From: Paraburkholderia diazotrophica | GTDB lineage: Bacteria > Pseudomonadota > Gammaproteobacteria > Burkholderiales > Burkholderiaceae | Assembly (NCBI RefSeq): GCF_900108945.1 | Contig: NZ_FNYE01000020.1 | Coordinates: 1-64,000, forward strand | DNA: 64,000 bases | Direction of reading: 5' to 3' | Shown: positions 1 through 8,756 of the stretch, one piece after another | How positions within the stretch are numbered: position 1 is the first letter of the stretch | How the letters are laid out: every line of letters starts with the position of its first letter | Notes under the pieces: model-generated | What the model saw: the letters and a program-made list of their open reading frames with translations, nothing else | The model's database searches: none | What the model was told of the DNA's origin: nothing | Translations under genes and position numbers: made by a program

Positions 1-112
1 GCCAACGCAGCTGATAGTTGGACAGCCATTGCACGGGTGGAAATATCGCGCGCCAGCCGGTGGCACGCACCACGCCTGGAGGATCGACGGTGGAAACCTG
101 TTCTTCAGCCAT
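1..112 (-). CDS. SulP family anion transporter, N-terminal fragment (cut by window edge)
   Basis: Only the first 37 codons are inside the window. The reverse-strand reading begins MAEEQVSTVDPPG and continues into a FPPVQWLSNYQLRW stretch. This matches the segment just before the first membrane helix of SulP (sulfate permease/SLC26-like) transporters, inner-membrane carriers of inorganic anions. The ATG at 112 is preceded by a strong AAGGAG Shine-Dalgarno about 6 nt upstream. A TTGA-N6-TCAA palindrome lies 67 bp upstream of the start, suggesting FNR/ANR control. The family call rests on a short segment, so it is moderately sure. Confidence 0.6.
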   Translation of the reverse strand, partial: MAEEQVSTVDPPGVVRATGWRAIFPPVQWLSNYQLRW

Positions 113-178
113 TTCATTCTCCTTTGCGAGGCGTGTGCATGGCATTTCTCCGCGATTCTGGCCAGCATGCCCGCCCCG

Positions 179-192
179 TTGACCTGAATCAA
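179..192. promoter_or_regulatory. FNR/ANR-type box upstream of the SulP gene
   Basis: The 14-mer TTGACCTGAATCAA fits the TTGA-N6-TCAA palindrome recognised by FNR/ANR-family regulators. It lies between the SulP start (112, leftward) and the end of the next leftward gene, so the SulP unit is the likely target. No convincing -10 was found at the matching spacing. Confidence 0.55.
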
Positions 193-341
193 GCACGGAA
201 ACTCATACCGCCAATGCGGCCGACGTCGGCTGCGTTCGCCTTTCGCGAGCGCGCTGCATCATGGCAACATCTGCCCCCGGAATAGTCCGCCCCCTCATAT
301 CTCACCAGAACATAAAAAGCGCATCGAACGCTGCCACATGT

Positions 342-1235
342 TTAAGGTATCGTCGTGCCGCGCGGCCTACCCCAGGAAGGAAGCGGCGCTTGTGCGGGCC
401 GCGCCTCGACAGGGTTCGCTAGTGTCCCGGCATCGGGGTCCGTGATGGCGGGCAACAGGATGAAATCGCGCTCCGTTTCGGGCATTTTCGCGATGGCGTG
501 CAAGGTGACTCTCGTCAACCAGCACACATCGGACGGTGTGGCTGCGGAAAGGTGCGCCGTGTACAACGCATACCGGTCGAGATTGACTGGATCAGCATCT
601 AGCTCGATAACGATCGCGCGGGACAGTGCCTCGATGGCGATCGTGTATTCTTGCGGTGTCGGCAGCCGTGCGGGAGCCTCCGACTCGCTATTCGCAAGGA
701 CCTTGTAAAGAAGCAGAAGATAAAGACCGGCATCCGCGTCGGACATCTCGGCTATCGTGATGCGACTCATCGCGGCAGTGATATCGACAAGCCCAAAGCA
801 GTTGACGGGAACGAGTTGGTCGAGCAGGCGAGTGAACAGTTGCAGGTAGAGTAGACGGTCTGCCGGTGTAAGACGTGCGAGGCCGCTCGACATCAGCGCT
901 TCACGTCTGCCTTCATCGAGAAAGACCTGTTCCAGCGCACGGGCGCCGCCTGGAATGCGTCTCGCGATGACGGGGTCGTGCAGGACCATGTCAATCCACG
1001 TCGCCAGCATGCGGGCTTTTTCGGAGTCTCGCGCAATTCCGCTCTGACTGAGCATCTCGTTCAGACGGGCACTTCCCAACTTCGCTGGAGCCATCACGGT
1101 CGACGGGTCCTCGAACAGATCAGCATGAAGCACTTGATGGATAGCTGCGTTCGCAGTCAACGACAACAAAAAAGCAAGCCAGCCTGCCAACCAGTGCCGG
1201 CTTCCCTTCGCAGTCACGAAGATCCCTCGGATCAC
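342..1235 (-). CDS. Hypothetical exported protein
   Basis: About 297 aa, family not recognised. The GTG at 1235 is preferred over an ATG at 1295 because a GGAG motif sits 6 nt before it. From there the N-terminus reads as a signal peptide: basic residues, then a hydrophobic WLAGWLAFLLSLTANA stretch, with likely cleavage after ANA. The rest is alpha-helical and Leu/Ala-rich with no obvious catalytic motif, and the tail is Pro/Ala-rich. It lies between the SulP and DUF2252 genes on the same strand. A periplasmic location is inferred; no function is proposed. Confidence 0.7.
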   Translation of the reverse strand: MIRGIFVTAKGSRHWLAGWLAFLLSLTANAAIHQVLHADLFEDPSTVMAPAKLGSARLNEMLSQSGIARDSEKARMLATWIDMVLHDPVIARRIPGGARALEQVFLDEGRREALMSSGLARLTPADRLLYLQLFTRLLDQLVPVNCFGLVDITAAMSRITIAEMSDADAGLYLLLLYKVLANSESEAPARLPTPQEYTIAIEALSRAIVIELDADPVNLDRYALYTAHLSAATPSDVCWLTRVTLHAIAKMPETERDFILLPAITDPDAGTLANPVEARPAQAPLPSWGRPRGTTIP

Positions 1236-1366
1236 TTCATTCTCCAGTGAAAGATGCCTCGCCCGGATGCGGAGATTGATGCACACCGCCCGCAAGCGCT
1301 CCTCTGGCGTGTCGGCATGACGTGTCTACGTCTGCGCGCGGGCGGGCCCCAGCATGACTGTCTGGC

Positions 1367-2788
1367 CTATTCCTCTGTCGTCGCCTGAATCCGACCTTCC
1401 CGGATTGCCTGGATAAACTCCCGGTAGTCGCGCCGGTTTTGCGAACTGTATTCCACCGCGAATTCGGTAATTGCGTCGTCGAACGTCTGTCCTGAACCCA
1501 TGTAGCCGGCGATCATCGCAGCGTCACCCGAGCGCGCGTGTGCGCGCGCAAGAGCATGCGCACACATGCGCGCGTACTGCCGAAGCATGCCCGTATCGAG
1601 TGATTCGAGAATGACGGACATCTTCATGTCGCGAAGTTGGCGGATGTAAAAGTCGCGCCCATTTTTTCCACGGCCCCAGCCGAGAAACACATCGCTAGCT
1701 GCCTGCATGATCCGCTGGCCGGCAATGACGCGCTCACCGTGATTCGAATACAGGCTCTCGCCCGCATAGGGCTCGAGCACCGAGGCTTTTGCCTCCTTCA
1801 CCTGCAGGAACAACGGGTCGTTGTCAGAGGCCATGAACAATCCAACGCAGCACACCGTGCCGACGCTACCCACGCCGACCACCTTGACGGCCAGATCGAC
1901 GAACTGAAACCTGTCGAACAGAACACGCACATGTTCGGCGAGACTCTTGCGATACGAGGTAATCGCATCGGCGTAGCCCGACTGAAGACCGGAGGCAACA
2001 TCTTCGGTGGGGTGAAAGATCAGTGGCGGCTCGTCCTTGATCCGGGGCTGTCCGCCTTCCTCCGTGACCAGCTTCGGATAGAGATGGTCGGGCGCGGTCT
2101 TGCGGCGTTCCACTTCGATTCGCTGGGCGATCCGCTTGCGCGCGGCTTCGACGATCGCCGGATCGCCCGACCGGTCCTGATACTTTTGCAGATCGATTCT
2201 GTCGTACCAGACGTCGAGCGCCCGCATGGACGCATAGTCGTGCATGCGCTCGCGGTATTCGCGCACAAGCTCGGTGGCTACGCGTGTTGTGTCGCTGTAC
2301 GGCAACTCCAGATGCTGCGCCGCGATCACGACGCTGGCTGCGAGACGCTTCAGATCCCATTCGAACGGGGCGGGCAACGTCTCATCCAGGTCATTGATGT
2401 CGAAGATCACGTTGCGCTCCGCCGTCGCGAAGCCGCCGAAGTTCATCAGGTGCGCGTCACCACACGCCTGCACGCGCAGCCCGCTCGTCGGCGTCAGAGC
2501 CAGGTCCGCCGCCATCACTGCGGCCGCGCCACGATAGAACGCGAACGGAGAGGCCGACATCCGACCGAAGCGGATCGGGACCAAGCTCGGGAGGCGGCCT
2601 TCATTGGATTCGCCGAGAAGTTCGATTGGGTGCCGTCGTTGTCCGGGCAACTTCCATCCCGCCTGCGACGACCTGGGTATCGAATCGCGTATGAGCCGCC
2701 CTTGAGCTGCCCTTTCGTCCGGTGTGCGGTACGAAACAGGTCTTGCGCGCGTCTCGCGGGCGCCCTTGCGTAAAACGGCTTTGTCCAT
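1367..2788 (-). CDS. DUF2252 family protein
   Basis: About 473 aa, the usual size for DUF2252. Characteristic blocks are visible: RRHPIELL near residue 55, a SPFAFYRGAAAVMAADLA block near 82-98, a GDAHLMNFGGFAT block near 110-123 and FDINDLDETLPAPFEWDLKR near 130-150. The GDxHxxN and DxND patterns resemble the catalytic and metal-binding residues of aminoglycoside-phosphotransferase-like kinases, so a kinase-like fold is plausible, but the substrate is unknown. The ATG at 2788 is preceded by AGAGGA; a GTG one codon earlier is too close to it. An FNR/ANR box lies about 77 bp upstream. Confidence 0.88.
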   Translation of the reverse strand: MDKAVLRKGARETRARPVSYRTPDERAAQGRLIRDSIPRSSQAGWKLPGQRRHPIELLGESNEGRLPSLVPIRFGRMSASPFAFYRGAAAVMAADLALTPTSGLRVQACGDAHLMNFGGFATAERNVIFDINDLDETLPAPFEWDLKRLAASVVIAAQHLELPYSDTTRVATELVREYRERMHDYASMRALDVWYDRIDLQKYQDRSGDPAIVEAARKRIAQRIEVERRKTAPDHLYPKLVTEEGGQPRIKDEPPLIFHPTEDVASGLQSGYADAITSYRKSLAEHVRVLFDRFQFVDLAVKVVGVGSVGTVCCVGLFMASDNDPLFLQVKEAKASVLEPYAGESLYSNHGERVIAGQRIMQAASDVFLGWGRGKNGRDFYIRQLRDMKMSVILESLDTGMLRQYARMCAHALARAHARSGDAAMIAGYMGSGQTFDDAITEFAVEYSSQNRRDYREFIQAIREGRIQATTEE

Positions 2789-2864
2789 CACATCCTCTGC
2801 CGGTTCGGTCCCGGTTTGCCATGTCCGTGTTCAATTCACGATAAGCAAGCGATCCCCCGCTGAG

Positions 2865-2878
2865 TTGATGCAGGTCAA
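2865..2878. promoter_or_regulatory. FNR/ANR-type box upstream of the DUF2252 gene
   Basis: TTGATGCAGGTCAA fits TTGA-N6-TCAA and is close to the TTGAT-N4-GTCAA variant. On the leftward strand a TATCGT hexamer (2843-2838) would be the -10 if the box is centred near -41.5 of the DUF2252 transcript. Confidence 0.65.
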
Positions 2879-3117
2879 CGCTTCTGAGAGGCCGAATGTC
2901 GATACGCTGCTTTAACCGTGACCATCGCAACCTGTACGCGAATGCCAGCCAACGGATACGCGTTCATGCTTGCCCTTCAGGTTTCTTATTGGACTCGCGT
3001 ATAGCCGGCCAGAGGGTGTCAGGTACGCTGAAGTTCGACCGATAACGAGAAGGGTCACGCCGTCCACTCGGTGCGAATACCCGTGGCCATTGAACGGTTC
3101 GAATACCAGGCGATACG

Positions 3118-3131
3118 TTGATACAGGTCAA
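3118..3131. promoter_or_regulatory. FNR/ANR-type box of the arcDA promoter
   Basis: TTGATACAGGTCAA fits TTGA-N6-TCAA. A TATGCT hexamer at 3153-3158 is the expected -10 for an activator centred near -41.5. ANR control of arginine deiminase operons is established in Pseudomonas. The predicted leader before arcD is about 160 nt. Confidence 0.75.
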
Positions 3132-3326
3132 TCAGCAAGCCACTACCGCTCATATGCTGAGTATGCGTTGAGAGTCCGTCTGGTTGATTGCGTCGATGTC
3201 GCCGCGAGCGAGCCGGCAAATAACGCTCCTTTACGCAGCACGGCAAGTCTCGATCGAGCGTTTCATTAAAGGTCCGTTTCTCTCAATGCCCTCCTTCAGT
3301 ATCCGAACGAGTAAAGGAGACGTGCC

Positions 3327-4808
3327 ATGTCTGATTCAGTACATCAGCCCGCATCCGATGCAAGTGAGAGACCGTCGACGACTTCGGCGGCTGCCCCGAA
3401 GCTTCATCTCGGCGCACTGACGGCGCTGGTGGTGGGATCGATGATCGGAGGCGGCATCTTCTCACTGCCGCAAAACATGGCTGTCAGCGCAGGCGCCGGT
3501 GCGGTGCTGACTGGTTGGGCCATCACGGCCGTCGGCATGCTAACCCTGGCGTTCGTCTTCCAGACCCTCGCGAACCGCAAGCCCGAGCTTGACGGCGGCG
3601 TCTACATCTACGCAAAGCAAGGCTTCGGCGACTATATGGGCTTTTCGTCAGCATGGGGCTACTGGATTAGCGCATGGCTCGGGAATGTCGGGTACTTCGT
3701 CCTGCTATTCGGCACCTTCGGCTACTTCTTCCCGATCTTCGGCGAAGGCAATACGCCCGTTGCGATCGCCTGTGCCTCGGTGCTGCTGTGGGGCGTTCAC
3801 TTCCTCGTGCTGCAAGGCATCAAGGAAGCTGCATTCGTCAACATGGTCACGACGATCGCCAAGGTCGTGCCGATCGTTCTATTCATCCTGATCTGTCTTT
3901 TTGCGTTTAATTCGCACATCTTCACGAATGACTTCTTCGGCCTGAGCACTCCGAAGCTCGGCAGCGTGGCCAACCAGGTTCGCAGCTCGATGCTCGTAAC
4001 GGTCTGGGTCTTCATCGGTATCGAAGGCGCGAGCATCTTTTCGGCGCGCGCCGAAAAGCGCGCCGATGTCGGCAAGGCAACGATCATCGGCTTTATCGGT
4101 GTGCTGCTGGTTCTCGTGCTCGTCAACATGCTATCGCTCGGAATCATGACGCGGCCCGAGTTGGCCACGCTGCAGAACCCGTCGATGGCGGGCGTGCTCG
4201 AGCGCGTCGTCGGCCATTGGGGCGCGGTCCTGATCAGTGTCGGCCTCGTCATTTCGCTGCTGGGCGCGTTGCTCTCGTGGGTATTGCTTTGCGCCGAAAT
4301 CATTTTCTCTGCCGCCCGTGACAACACAATGCCGAGTTTCGTGCGCAAGGAAAATTCGAAGAAGGTTCCAGCGAATGCCCTCTGGCTCACGAATGGTCTG
4401 ACGCAGGTATTCCTGCTCATCACACTGTTTTCAAAAGGAACGTATCTTTCGCTGATCTATCTCGCGACGTCGATGATTCTGCTGCCCTACTTCTGGTCGG
4501 CGGCCTATGCGCTGCTTGTCGCGTGGCGACGCGAAACCTACGAACGGGAGCCTGCGCAGCGCAACAAGGACCTGATGATCGCGGCGATCGCCGTGGTCTA
4601 CGCCGTATGGCTGCTCTACGCGGGAGGGCTCAAGTATGTGCTGCTGTCCGCCCTGCTTTACGCCCCCGGCGCATTGCTGTTTGCCAAGGCGAAACGCGAA
4701 GCCGGTCAGCCCGTCTTCACCCTGATTGAAAAACTCGTCTTCGCGGCCGTCGTGGTGGGAGCACTGGTCGGCGCATTTGGCCTGTACAAAGGCTTCCTCA
4801 CGCTCTGA
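3327..4808 (+). CDS. arcD: Arginine:ornithine antiporter (APC family)
   Basis: 493 aa, with about 12 hydrophobic segments typical of the basic amino acid/polyamine antiporter branch of the APC superfamily. The first helix carries the conserved GSMIGGGIFSLP motif near residues 37-48. An AAAGGAG site precedes the ATG. It ends 16 nt before arcA, so the two are almost certainly co-transcribed. The pair would import arginine in exchange for ornithine and feed the deiminase. The substrate is inferred from the arcA neighbour; the family alone would also allow other basic amino acids. Confidence 0.9.
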   Translation: MSDSVHQPASDASERPSTTSAAAPKLHLGALTALVVGSMIGGGIFSLPQNMAVSAGAGAVLTGWAITAVGMLTLAFVFQTLANRKPELDGGVYIYAKQGFGDYMGFSSAWGYWISAWLGNVGYFVLLFGTFGYFFPIFGEGNTPVAIACASVLLWGVHFLVLQGIKEAAFVNMVTTIAKVVPIVLFILICLFAFNSHIFTNDFFGLSTPKLGSVANQVRSSMLVTVWVFIGIEGASIFSARAEKRADVGKATIIGFIGVLLVLVLVNMLSLGIMTRPELATLQNPSMAGVLERVVGHWGAVLISVGLVISLLGALLSWVLLCAEIIFSAARDNTMPSFVRKENSKKVPANALWLTNGLTQVFLLITLFSKGTYLSLIYLATSMILLPYFWSAAYALLVAWRRETYEREPAQRNKDLMIAAIAVVYAVWLLYAGGLKYVLLSALLYAPGALLFAKAKREAGQPVFTLIEKLVFAAVVVGALVGAFGLYKGFLTL

Positions 4809-4824
4809 CTCATGGAGACACATG

Positions 4825-6081
4825 ATGAGCACGGGAACAATGCAATATGGCGTTCATTCGGAGGCGGGCAAACTGCGTAAGGTGATGGTCTGCTCGCCGG
4901 GCCTTGCGCATCAGCGTCTGACGCCAAGCAACTGCGACGAACTTCTGTTCGACGATGTCATCTGGCTCAGCCAGGCCAAGCGCGATCATTTCGACTTCGT
5001 CACCAAGATGCGCGAGCGCGGCGTCGAAGTGCTGGAGATGCACAACTTGCTGACAGAAACGGTACATAACCCGGAAGCACTCAAGTGGATCATGGACCGC
5101 AAGATCCGTCCCGACACCGTCGGCATCGGTCTGGCGAACGAGGTCCGCGCGTGGATGGAAGGACTCGAGCCACGCAAACAGGCCGAGTTTCTGATCGGCG
5201 GAGTCGTGGCGGAGGACATTCCTGACACGGATGAGTCCAATGCCCTCAAGATGTTCCGGCAGTATCTGGGCTACTCGAGCTTCGTGCTGCCGCCTTTACC
5301 GAACACCGTGTTCACGCGCGACACGACCTGCTGGATCTATGGCGGCGTCAGCCTCAACCCGATGTACTGGCCCGCTCGCCGGCAGGAAACCTTGCTGACG
5401 ACAGCGATCTACAAGTTCCATCCGGACTTCGCGAATAAGGAATTCGATGTCTGGTATGGCGATCCCGACCGCGATCACGGTATCTCTACCCTGGAAGGCG
5501 GCGACGTGATGCCGATCGGCAAAGGACTTCTGCTCATCGGGATGGGCGAACGCACATCGCGGCAGGCAATCGGCGAACTCGCGCAGAATCTGTTCGCGAA
5601 GGGTGCAGTCGAGCGCATAATCGTGGCCGGTCTGCCAAAGTCTCGCGCTGCGATGCATCTCGACACGGTGTTCACGTTCTGCGATCGGGATCTCGTCACC
5701 GTGTTCCCCGAAGTCGTCAATGAAATCGTCGCATTCTCGCTGCGCCCCGGCGATTCTACAGCGACGAAGCTGAATATCCGCCGGGAGGACAAACCGTTTC
5801 TCGACGTCGTGGGCGAGGCGCTCGGACTCACGAAGCTGCGCGTCGTGGAGACGGGCGGCAACAGCTTCGAGGCCGAGCGCGAACAGTGGGACGACGGCAA
5901 TAACGTCGTCTGCATCGAGCCGGGCGTGGTAGTCGGCTACGACCGCAACACCTACACCAACACGCTGCTGCGCAAGGCGGGCGTGGAGGTGATTACAATC
6001 ACCGCGAGCGAACTGGGTCGAGGGCGCGGAGGCGGCCATTGCATGACGTGCCCTATTGCTCGTGATCCCATCGGCTATTGA
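4825..6081 (+). CDS. arcA: Arginine deiminase
   Basis: Hydrolyses arginine to citrulline and ammonia in the cytoplasm, the first step of the arginine deiminase pathway. The protein is 418 aa from the ATG at 4825, the same length as Pseudomonas ArcA. The catalytic set falls at the same numbers: Asp166 (FTRD), Glu224 (LEGGD), His278 and Asp280 (MHLD), and the nucleophile Cys406 in GGGHCMTCP. An ATG at 4822 is possible, but the GGAG at 4814-4817 is better spaced for 4825. No arcB or arcC follows; instead there is a transporter-channel remnant. Their products would have to be encoded elsewhere. Confidence 0.96.
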   Translation: MSTGTMQYGVHSEAGKLRKVMVCSPGLAHQRLTPSNCDELLFDDVIWLSQAKRDHFDFVTKMRERGVEVLEMHNLLTETVHNPEALKWIMDRKIRPDTVGIGLANEVRAWMEGLEPRKQAEFLIGGVVAEDIPDTDESNALKMFRQYLGYSSFVLPPLPNTVFTRDTTCWIYGGVSLNPMYWPARRQETLLTTAIYKFHPDFANKEFDVWYGDPDRDHGISTLEGGDVMPIGKGLLLIGMGERTSRQAIGELAQNLFAKGAVERIIVAGLPKSRAAMHLDTVFTFCDRDLVTVFPEVVNEIVAFSLRPGDSTATKLNIRREDKPFLDVVGEALGLTKLRVVETGGNSFEAEREQWDDGNNVVCIEPGVVVGYDRNTYTNTLLRKAGVEVITITASELGRGRGGGHCMTCPIARDPIGY

Positions 6082-6223
6082 ACGCACCGAAGACCAAAGG
6101 TTGTGATCCACCGCGCCGGGTTGGCCTTGGTTAAGTCTGCTTCGTTTACATCTGCGTTCTCGCTCCCGTACGCCGCTATGGCGCGCTGCTCCGCGCTCTC
6201 CGAAATGGGGCGATGGTGGGTAA

Positions 6224-6454
6224 TCAACCTGCTTTCCTTTGATAGAACAATGCCGGTGCTGAATACCGTTTCGCGCGCGGTACATCCTTCGATTCGTCGG
6301 GATCGTCCTCGTAGGCAGGCGTCATGATCTGCACGCCGTACTCGTTGAAGACATCGAGAATATGACGATGCAGGTCCGCATTGATCCGCGCGATCCCATG
6401 CGGACCGCGGATATAGACATTCGGTTCGTAAGTGACTGGCGTTCGTGCAGACAT
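6224..6454 (-). pseudogene. MscS-type mechanosensitive channel, C-terminal remnant
   Basis: The reverse strand keeps only about 75 codons. The conserved part reads LHRHILDVFNEYGVQIMTPA followed by YEDDPDESKDVP. This is the end of the cytoplasmic domain of a common proteobacterial MscS-family channel. The pore helices and vestibule are absent; upstream sequence belongs to a Met-rich protein whose stop overlaps the remnant's first ATG (TAATG). A functional small protein cannot be excluded, but a 5'-deleted channel gene is the simpler reading. Confidence 0.7.
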
Positions 6455-6948
6455 TACTGGGGCGAGGTGGGAGGCGCCATCCAATACTGCTGTTGCCACA
6501 TCATGTTGTTCATCATTTCCTGCTGCATTCGTAGATACTGGTCAGTCATGTACTGGCGCTCCTTGAGCTGTTCGGGCGTCAACTGCGAGTAATATCCTCC
6601 CATGTGGCCCCAGCCGCCCATCATACCGGGACCCATCCCGCCATATCCCATCATTCCTGGCCCCCACATGCCGTGCATGGCGTTCATTGCACTTTGCATC
6701 GTAGCCCAGTGTTGCCGCAGCAGCTTCTGACGTTCCTGCGGGTCCTTGGTCTTGCGAATCTGGTCCATTTGCGCCTGCATGATTTTCATCTGCTCCTGAG
6801 TCTGAACCAGATTCCTGTCGAATGCAGCGGTATTCGGGCTTTGGGATTTGGAACTGCTCTGTGCGCGAGTTGTGTCTTTGGATGCGGCAAGGAGCATCGG
6901 CGACGTTAGTGCGGAGCAAAGCGCGATTGCAAACACAAGTTTTTTCAC
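6454..6948 (-). CDS. Met-rich exported protein, possible copper-binding
   Basis: 164 aa with a clear signal peptide (MKKLVFAIALCSALTSPMLLAA). A charged Gln-rich helical region around residues 45-85 is followed by a Met/Gly/Trp-rich segment with repeated GMM and GGM steps near 95-118, then a Gln/Met-rich end. Met-rich periplasmic segments of this kind often bind Cu(I) or Ag(I). Similar small proteins occur at 37.7 and 61.6 kb near copper genes. It sits between an MscS remnant and a cytochrome b561 gene. Metal binding is inferred from composition only. Confidence 0.75.
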   Translation of the reverse strand: MKKLVFAIALCSALTSPMLLAASKDTTRAQSSSKSQSPNTAAFDRNLVQTQEQMKIMQAQMDQIRKTKDPQERQKLLRQHWATMQSAMNAMHGMWGPGMMGYGGMGPGMMGGWGHMGGYYSQLTPEQLKERQYMTDQYLRMQQEMMNNMMWQQQYWMAPPTSPQ

Positions 6949-7321
6949 GATGCCTCCGGGGCGTGCAGGGTCTGCGAATTACACGTAGCTGTCGCTGTTT
7001 TCAAGCCTACTTGCCGGTCTGGAATCTCCCTTGACGTCTGTCAATGGCTTGTTGCGCCAGGATCAGGGTTTGCACGGTGGTGAGGCGGAGGATCTACATG
7101 GGGTATGCGCATGCTGTGTACAAATACGGCGACCGGATCGGGCAGGTCAGTTTCCGTCGGCACGGAGGCTCACAGCCTGACAGGCTGGCCTCCACCCGGA
7201 CGCTATTCGCCAGGGCACACCGGAAAAATGCGCTGATTCGATATCTGTGTCGTCGCGCCATCGCGCATTCGTGGCGTGCAACAATGTAATGGCGCTCTGC
7301 TAATCAGCAAAGGGAAAAGAC
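6949..7321. other. Intergenic region between the Met-rich protein and cytochrome b561
   Basis: There are 373 bp separating divergent genes, with no supported coding sequence. It holds a TTGA-N6-TCAA palindrome at 7031-7044, nearer the leftward gene, and an AAAGGG ribosome-binding site just before the rightward ATG. No repeat or hairpin of note was seen in the remainder. Confidence 0.5.
7031..7044. promoter_or_regulatory. FNR/ANR-type box upstream of the Met-rich protein gene
   Basis: TTGACGTCTGTCAA is a perfect TTGAC/GTCAA palindrome with a 4-nt centre. A leftward TAGGCT hexamer (7009-7004) lies at about the right distance for a -10. The rightward cytochrome b561 start is about 280 bp away, so the leftward gene is the likelier target. 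Confidence 0.6.
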
Positions 7322-7888
7322 ATGGGAAGCTCTGGAACCCGCTACGGATCGATCACCCAATTCTTTCACTGGTGTACGGCAATTCTTGTCCTCGTGGCAT
7401 TTGTGTACGGGCCCGGCGGACCTGAACAGCGAGTGTATTCGTCCGCCCACCAGATCGACCGGCCACTCCACGAGACGCTGGGATTATGCGTGCTCGCGCT
7501 TACCGTGATCCGCTTGCTGTGGCGAATGATTGATACACGCCCCGAGCCATTCCCAGTTTCACGTTGGATGGGCATTGTCGCAACAGCCATCCAATCGATG
7601 CTTTTTCTGCTCCTCCTCGCACTTCCGCTAACCGCCATTGGCGGCGCGTGGCTTGAAGGACATCCCTTGACGCTCATCGCGGGTCGCGCTGTGCCGCCGA
7701 TATTCGCCCCTTCACATGATGTCGGTGCTGCCTTGGCTTCGGTCCACAAGTGGCTCGGCGATACGATCATGTGGCTTGCCGGCTTTCACGCGCTCGCTGC
7801 TCTTTACCATCACATTGTCCTCAAAGACGACGTCCTGATCACGATGCTTCCTCGCTGGATTCCAGTGAGGCGGGCAAGGAGCCGATGA
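7322..7888 (+). CDS. Cytochrome b561 family protein
   Basis: 188 aa with four hydrophobic segments and the b561 histidine pattern: His in ITQFFHWCTA near residue 17, RPLHETLG near 50, VHKWLGD near 141 and FHALAALYHH near 155-164. The family consists of inner-membrane b-type cytochromes that carry electrons between quinol and periplasmic acceptors. An AAAGGG site precedes the ATG. It stands alone: upstream is divergent and downstream is a decayed leftward gene. Its partner is unknown. Confidence 0.88.
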   Translation: MGSSGTRYGSITQFFHWCTAILVLVAFVYGPGGPEQRVYSSAHQIDRPLHETLGLCVLALTVIRLLWRMIDTRPEPFPVSRWMGIVATAIQSMLFLLLLALPLTAIGGAWLEGHPLTLIAGRAVPPIFAPSHDVGAALASVHKWLGDTIMWLAGFHALAALYHHIVLKDDVLITMLPRWIPVRRARSR

Positions 7889-8149
7889 ATCGCGAAACGC
7901 CACGGATAGGCTGCGCACTGGACACCAGGTACGATCCAGCAGCACCCTTAACGGGAACCCAAGAAGAACCCTGATCCATTTTGCCAGGAATGAACCGCAC
8001 TCTCATAAACAGTTGCGAGTCCAATTTCGGCGGAACACTCGCCACGCATCGGCGTATAGGAGCTGCGCCATCGTAACGCATCCGCCAGAAAAACCGCTTA
8101 GCCGCCTCCCCTTCAACGCATCTTTCCGGTATGGCCGAGCGAATAGCGT
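7889..8149. other. Non-coding or decayed sequence after cytochrome b561
   Basis: No intact gene is supported. Leftward frames in this stretch may continue the decayed beta-propeller gene just upstream on that strand, but no alignable motif was recognised below about 8150. Confidence 0.35.
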
Positions 8150-8580
8150 CCAGGCTGCGGTCATACCGCCAGCCCGTGTGTGGCTCCATACCGACAGGAA
8201 TCGATTCGACCGCACCCGTCGTCGTGTCGATCGCATAGACGATGTCGTCGAAGCGGCCAGACAGGCACAGCGTCCTGACGTCCGCGACCCGTGTACGAGG
8301 TTAGAGCTGCGATTGGCGACATGCAACTTCGTGGTGTCACGACTCGGATACAGGCGGTGCGTACCGACGCCGGTCTTGACGAAGCCGATCTTCGTGAAGC
8401 TGTCGCCGTCGTTGCCTGCGTGAATGTCATCGCGCAGTTCGGTCCAGGTCTTGTCCTCCAGCCGCACCGTCCCCCATGCCATGAAGGCGAAATAGACACC
8501 GGGTGAACAACAGGTCGCAATGTCCACAGCACGGAAAATGGCTCGTCAGGGTCGACGTCCAGCAAGTCGTAGGGCCGCGA
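8150..8580 (-). pseudogene. YncE-like beta-propeller gene, decayed
   Basis: Reverse-strand frames carry pieces typical of YVTN/YncE-type beta-propeller proteins, but not in one frame. One frame has TKIGFVKTGVGTHRLYPSRD then TTKLHVANRSS. A second frame, after an interruption near 8290-8310, has FDDIVYAIDTTTGAVESIPV and then a GMEPHTG turn. A further piece near 8520-8580 (RPYDLLDVDPDEP) lies in yet another frame. At least one frameshift and both ends are missing. Intact members of the same broad family occur at 28.6 and 55.5 kb, so this is a relic of a third copy. Confidence 0.55.
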
Positions 8581-8756
8581 TAACGATTCGAAACTGCCGA
8601 AGGATTTCGGTGCGCACGTTTCTCACCTGCAACGTGCGAGCCGTTTGCAACTCTCGCGACATCCTGATCTTTTGAGCTACGTCATCAACGCCCTTCGCGA
8701 AGGGGGCAAAGTGAAAAAGGTTTCCCTCGGTGCGTCCTTTTTATGGAGAAGATCAC

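Larger units (their letters stand above)
2789..3326. other. Divergent intergenic region between DUF2252 and arcD
   Basis: There are 538 bp without a credible gene; short reading frames here have no ribosome-binding site and atypical composition. It holds two FNR/ANR-type palindromes, one near each divergent gene, and -10-like hexamers at fitting distances. It therefore appears to be a two-promoter control region. Confidence 0.6.

Noticed and set aside
1637..2773. Long open frame on the plus strand opposite the DUF2252 gene.
   Set aside because: It lies entirely antisense to a strongly recognised gene, as expected for GC-rich DNA, and has no family motif.
5296..6285. Leftward frame of over 300 codons opposite arcA.
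   Set aside because: Antisense to arcA, whose catalytic residues match at exact numbers.
8672..8685. TTGAGCTACGTCAT as a possible ninth FNR/ANR box before the AhpD-like gene.
   Set aside because: It has mismatches at the outer end of one half-site and the fifth base of the other; weaker than all eight exact sites.
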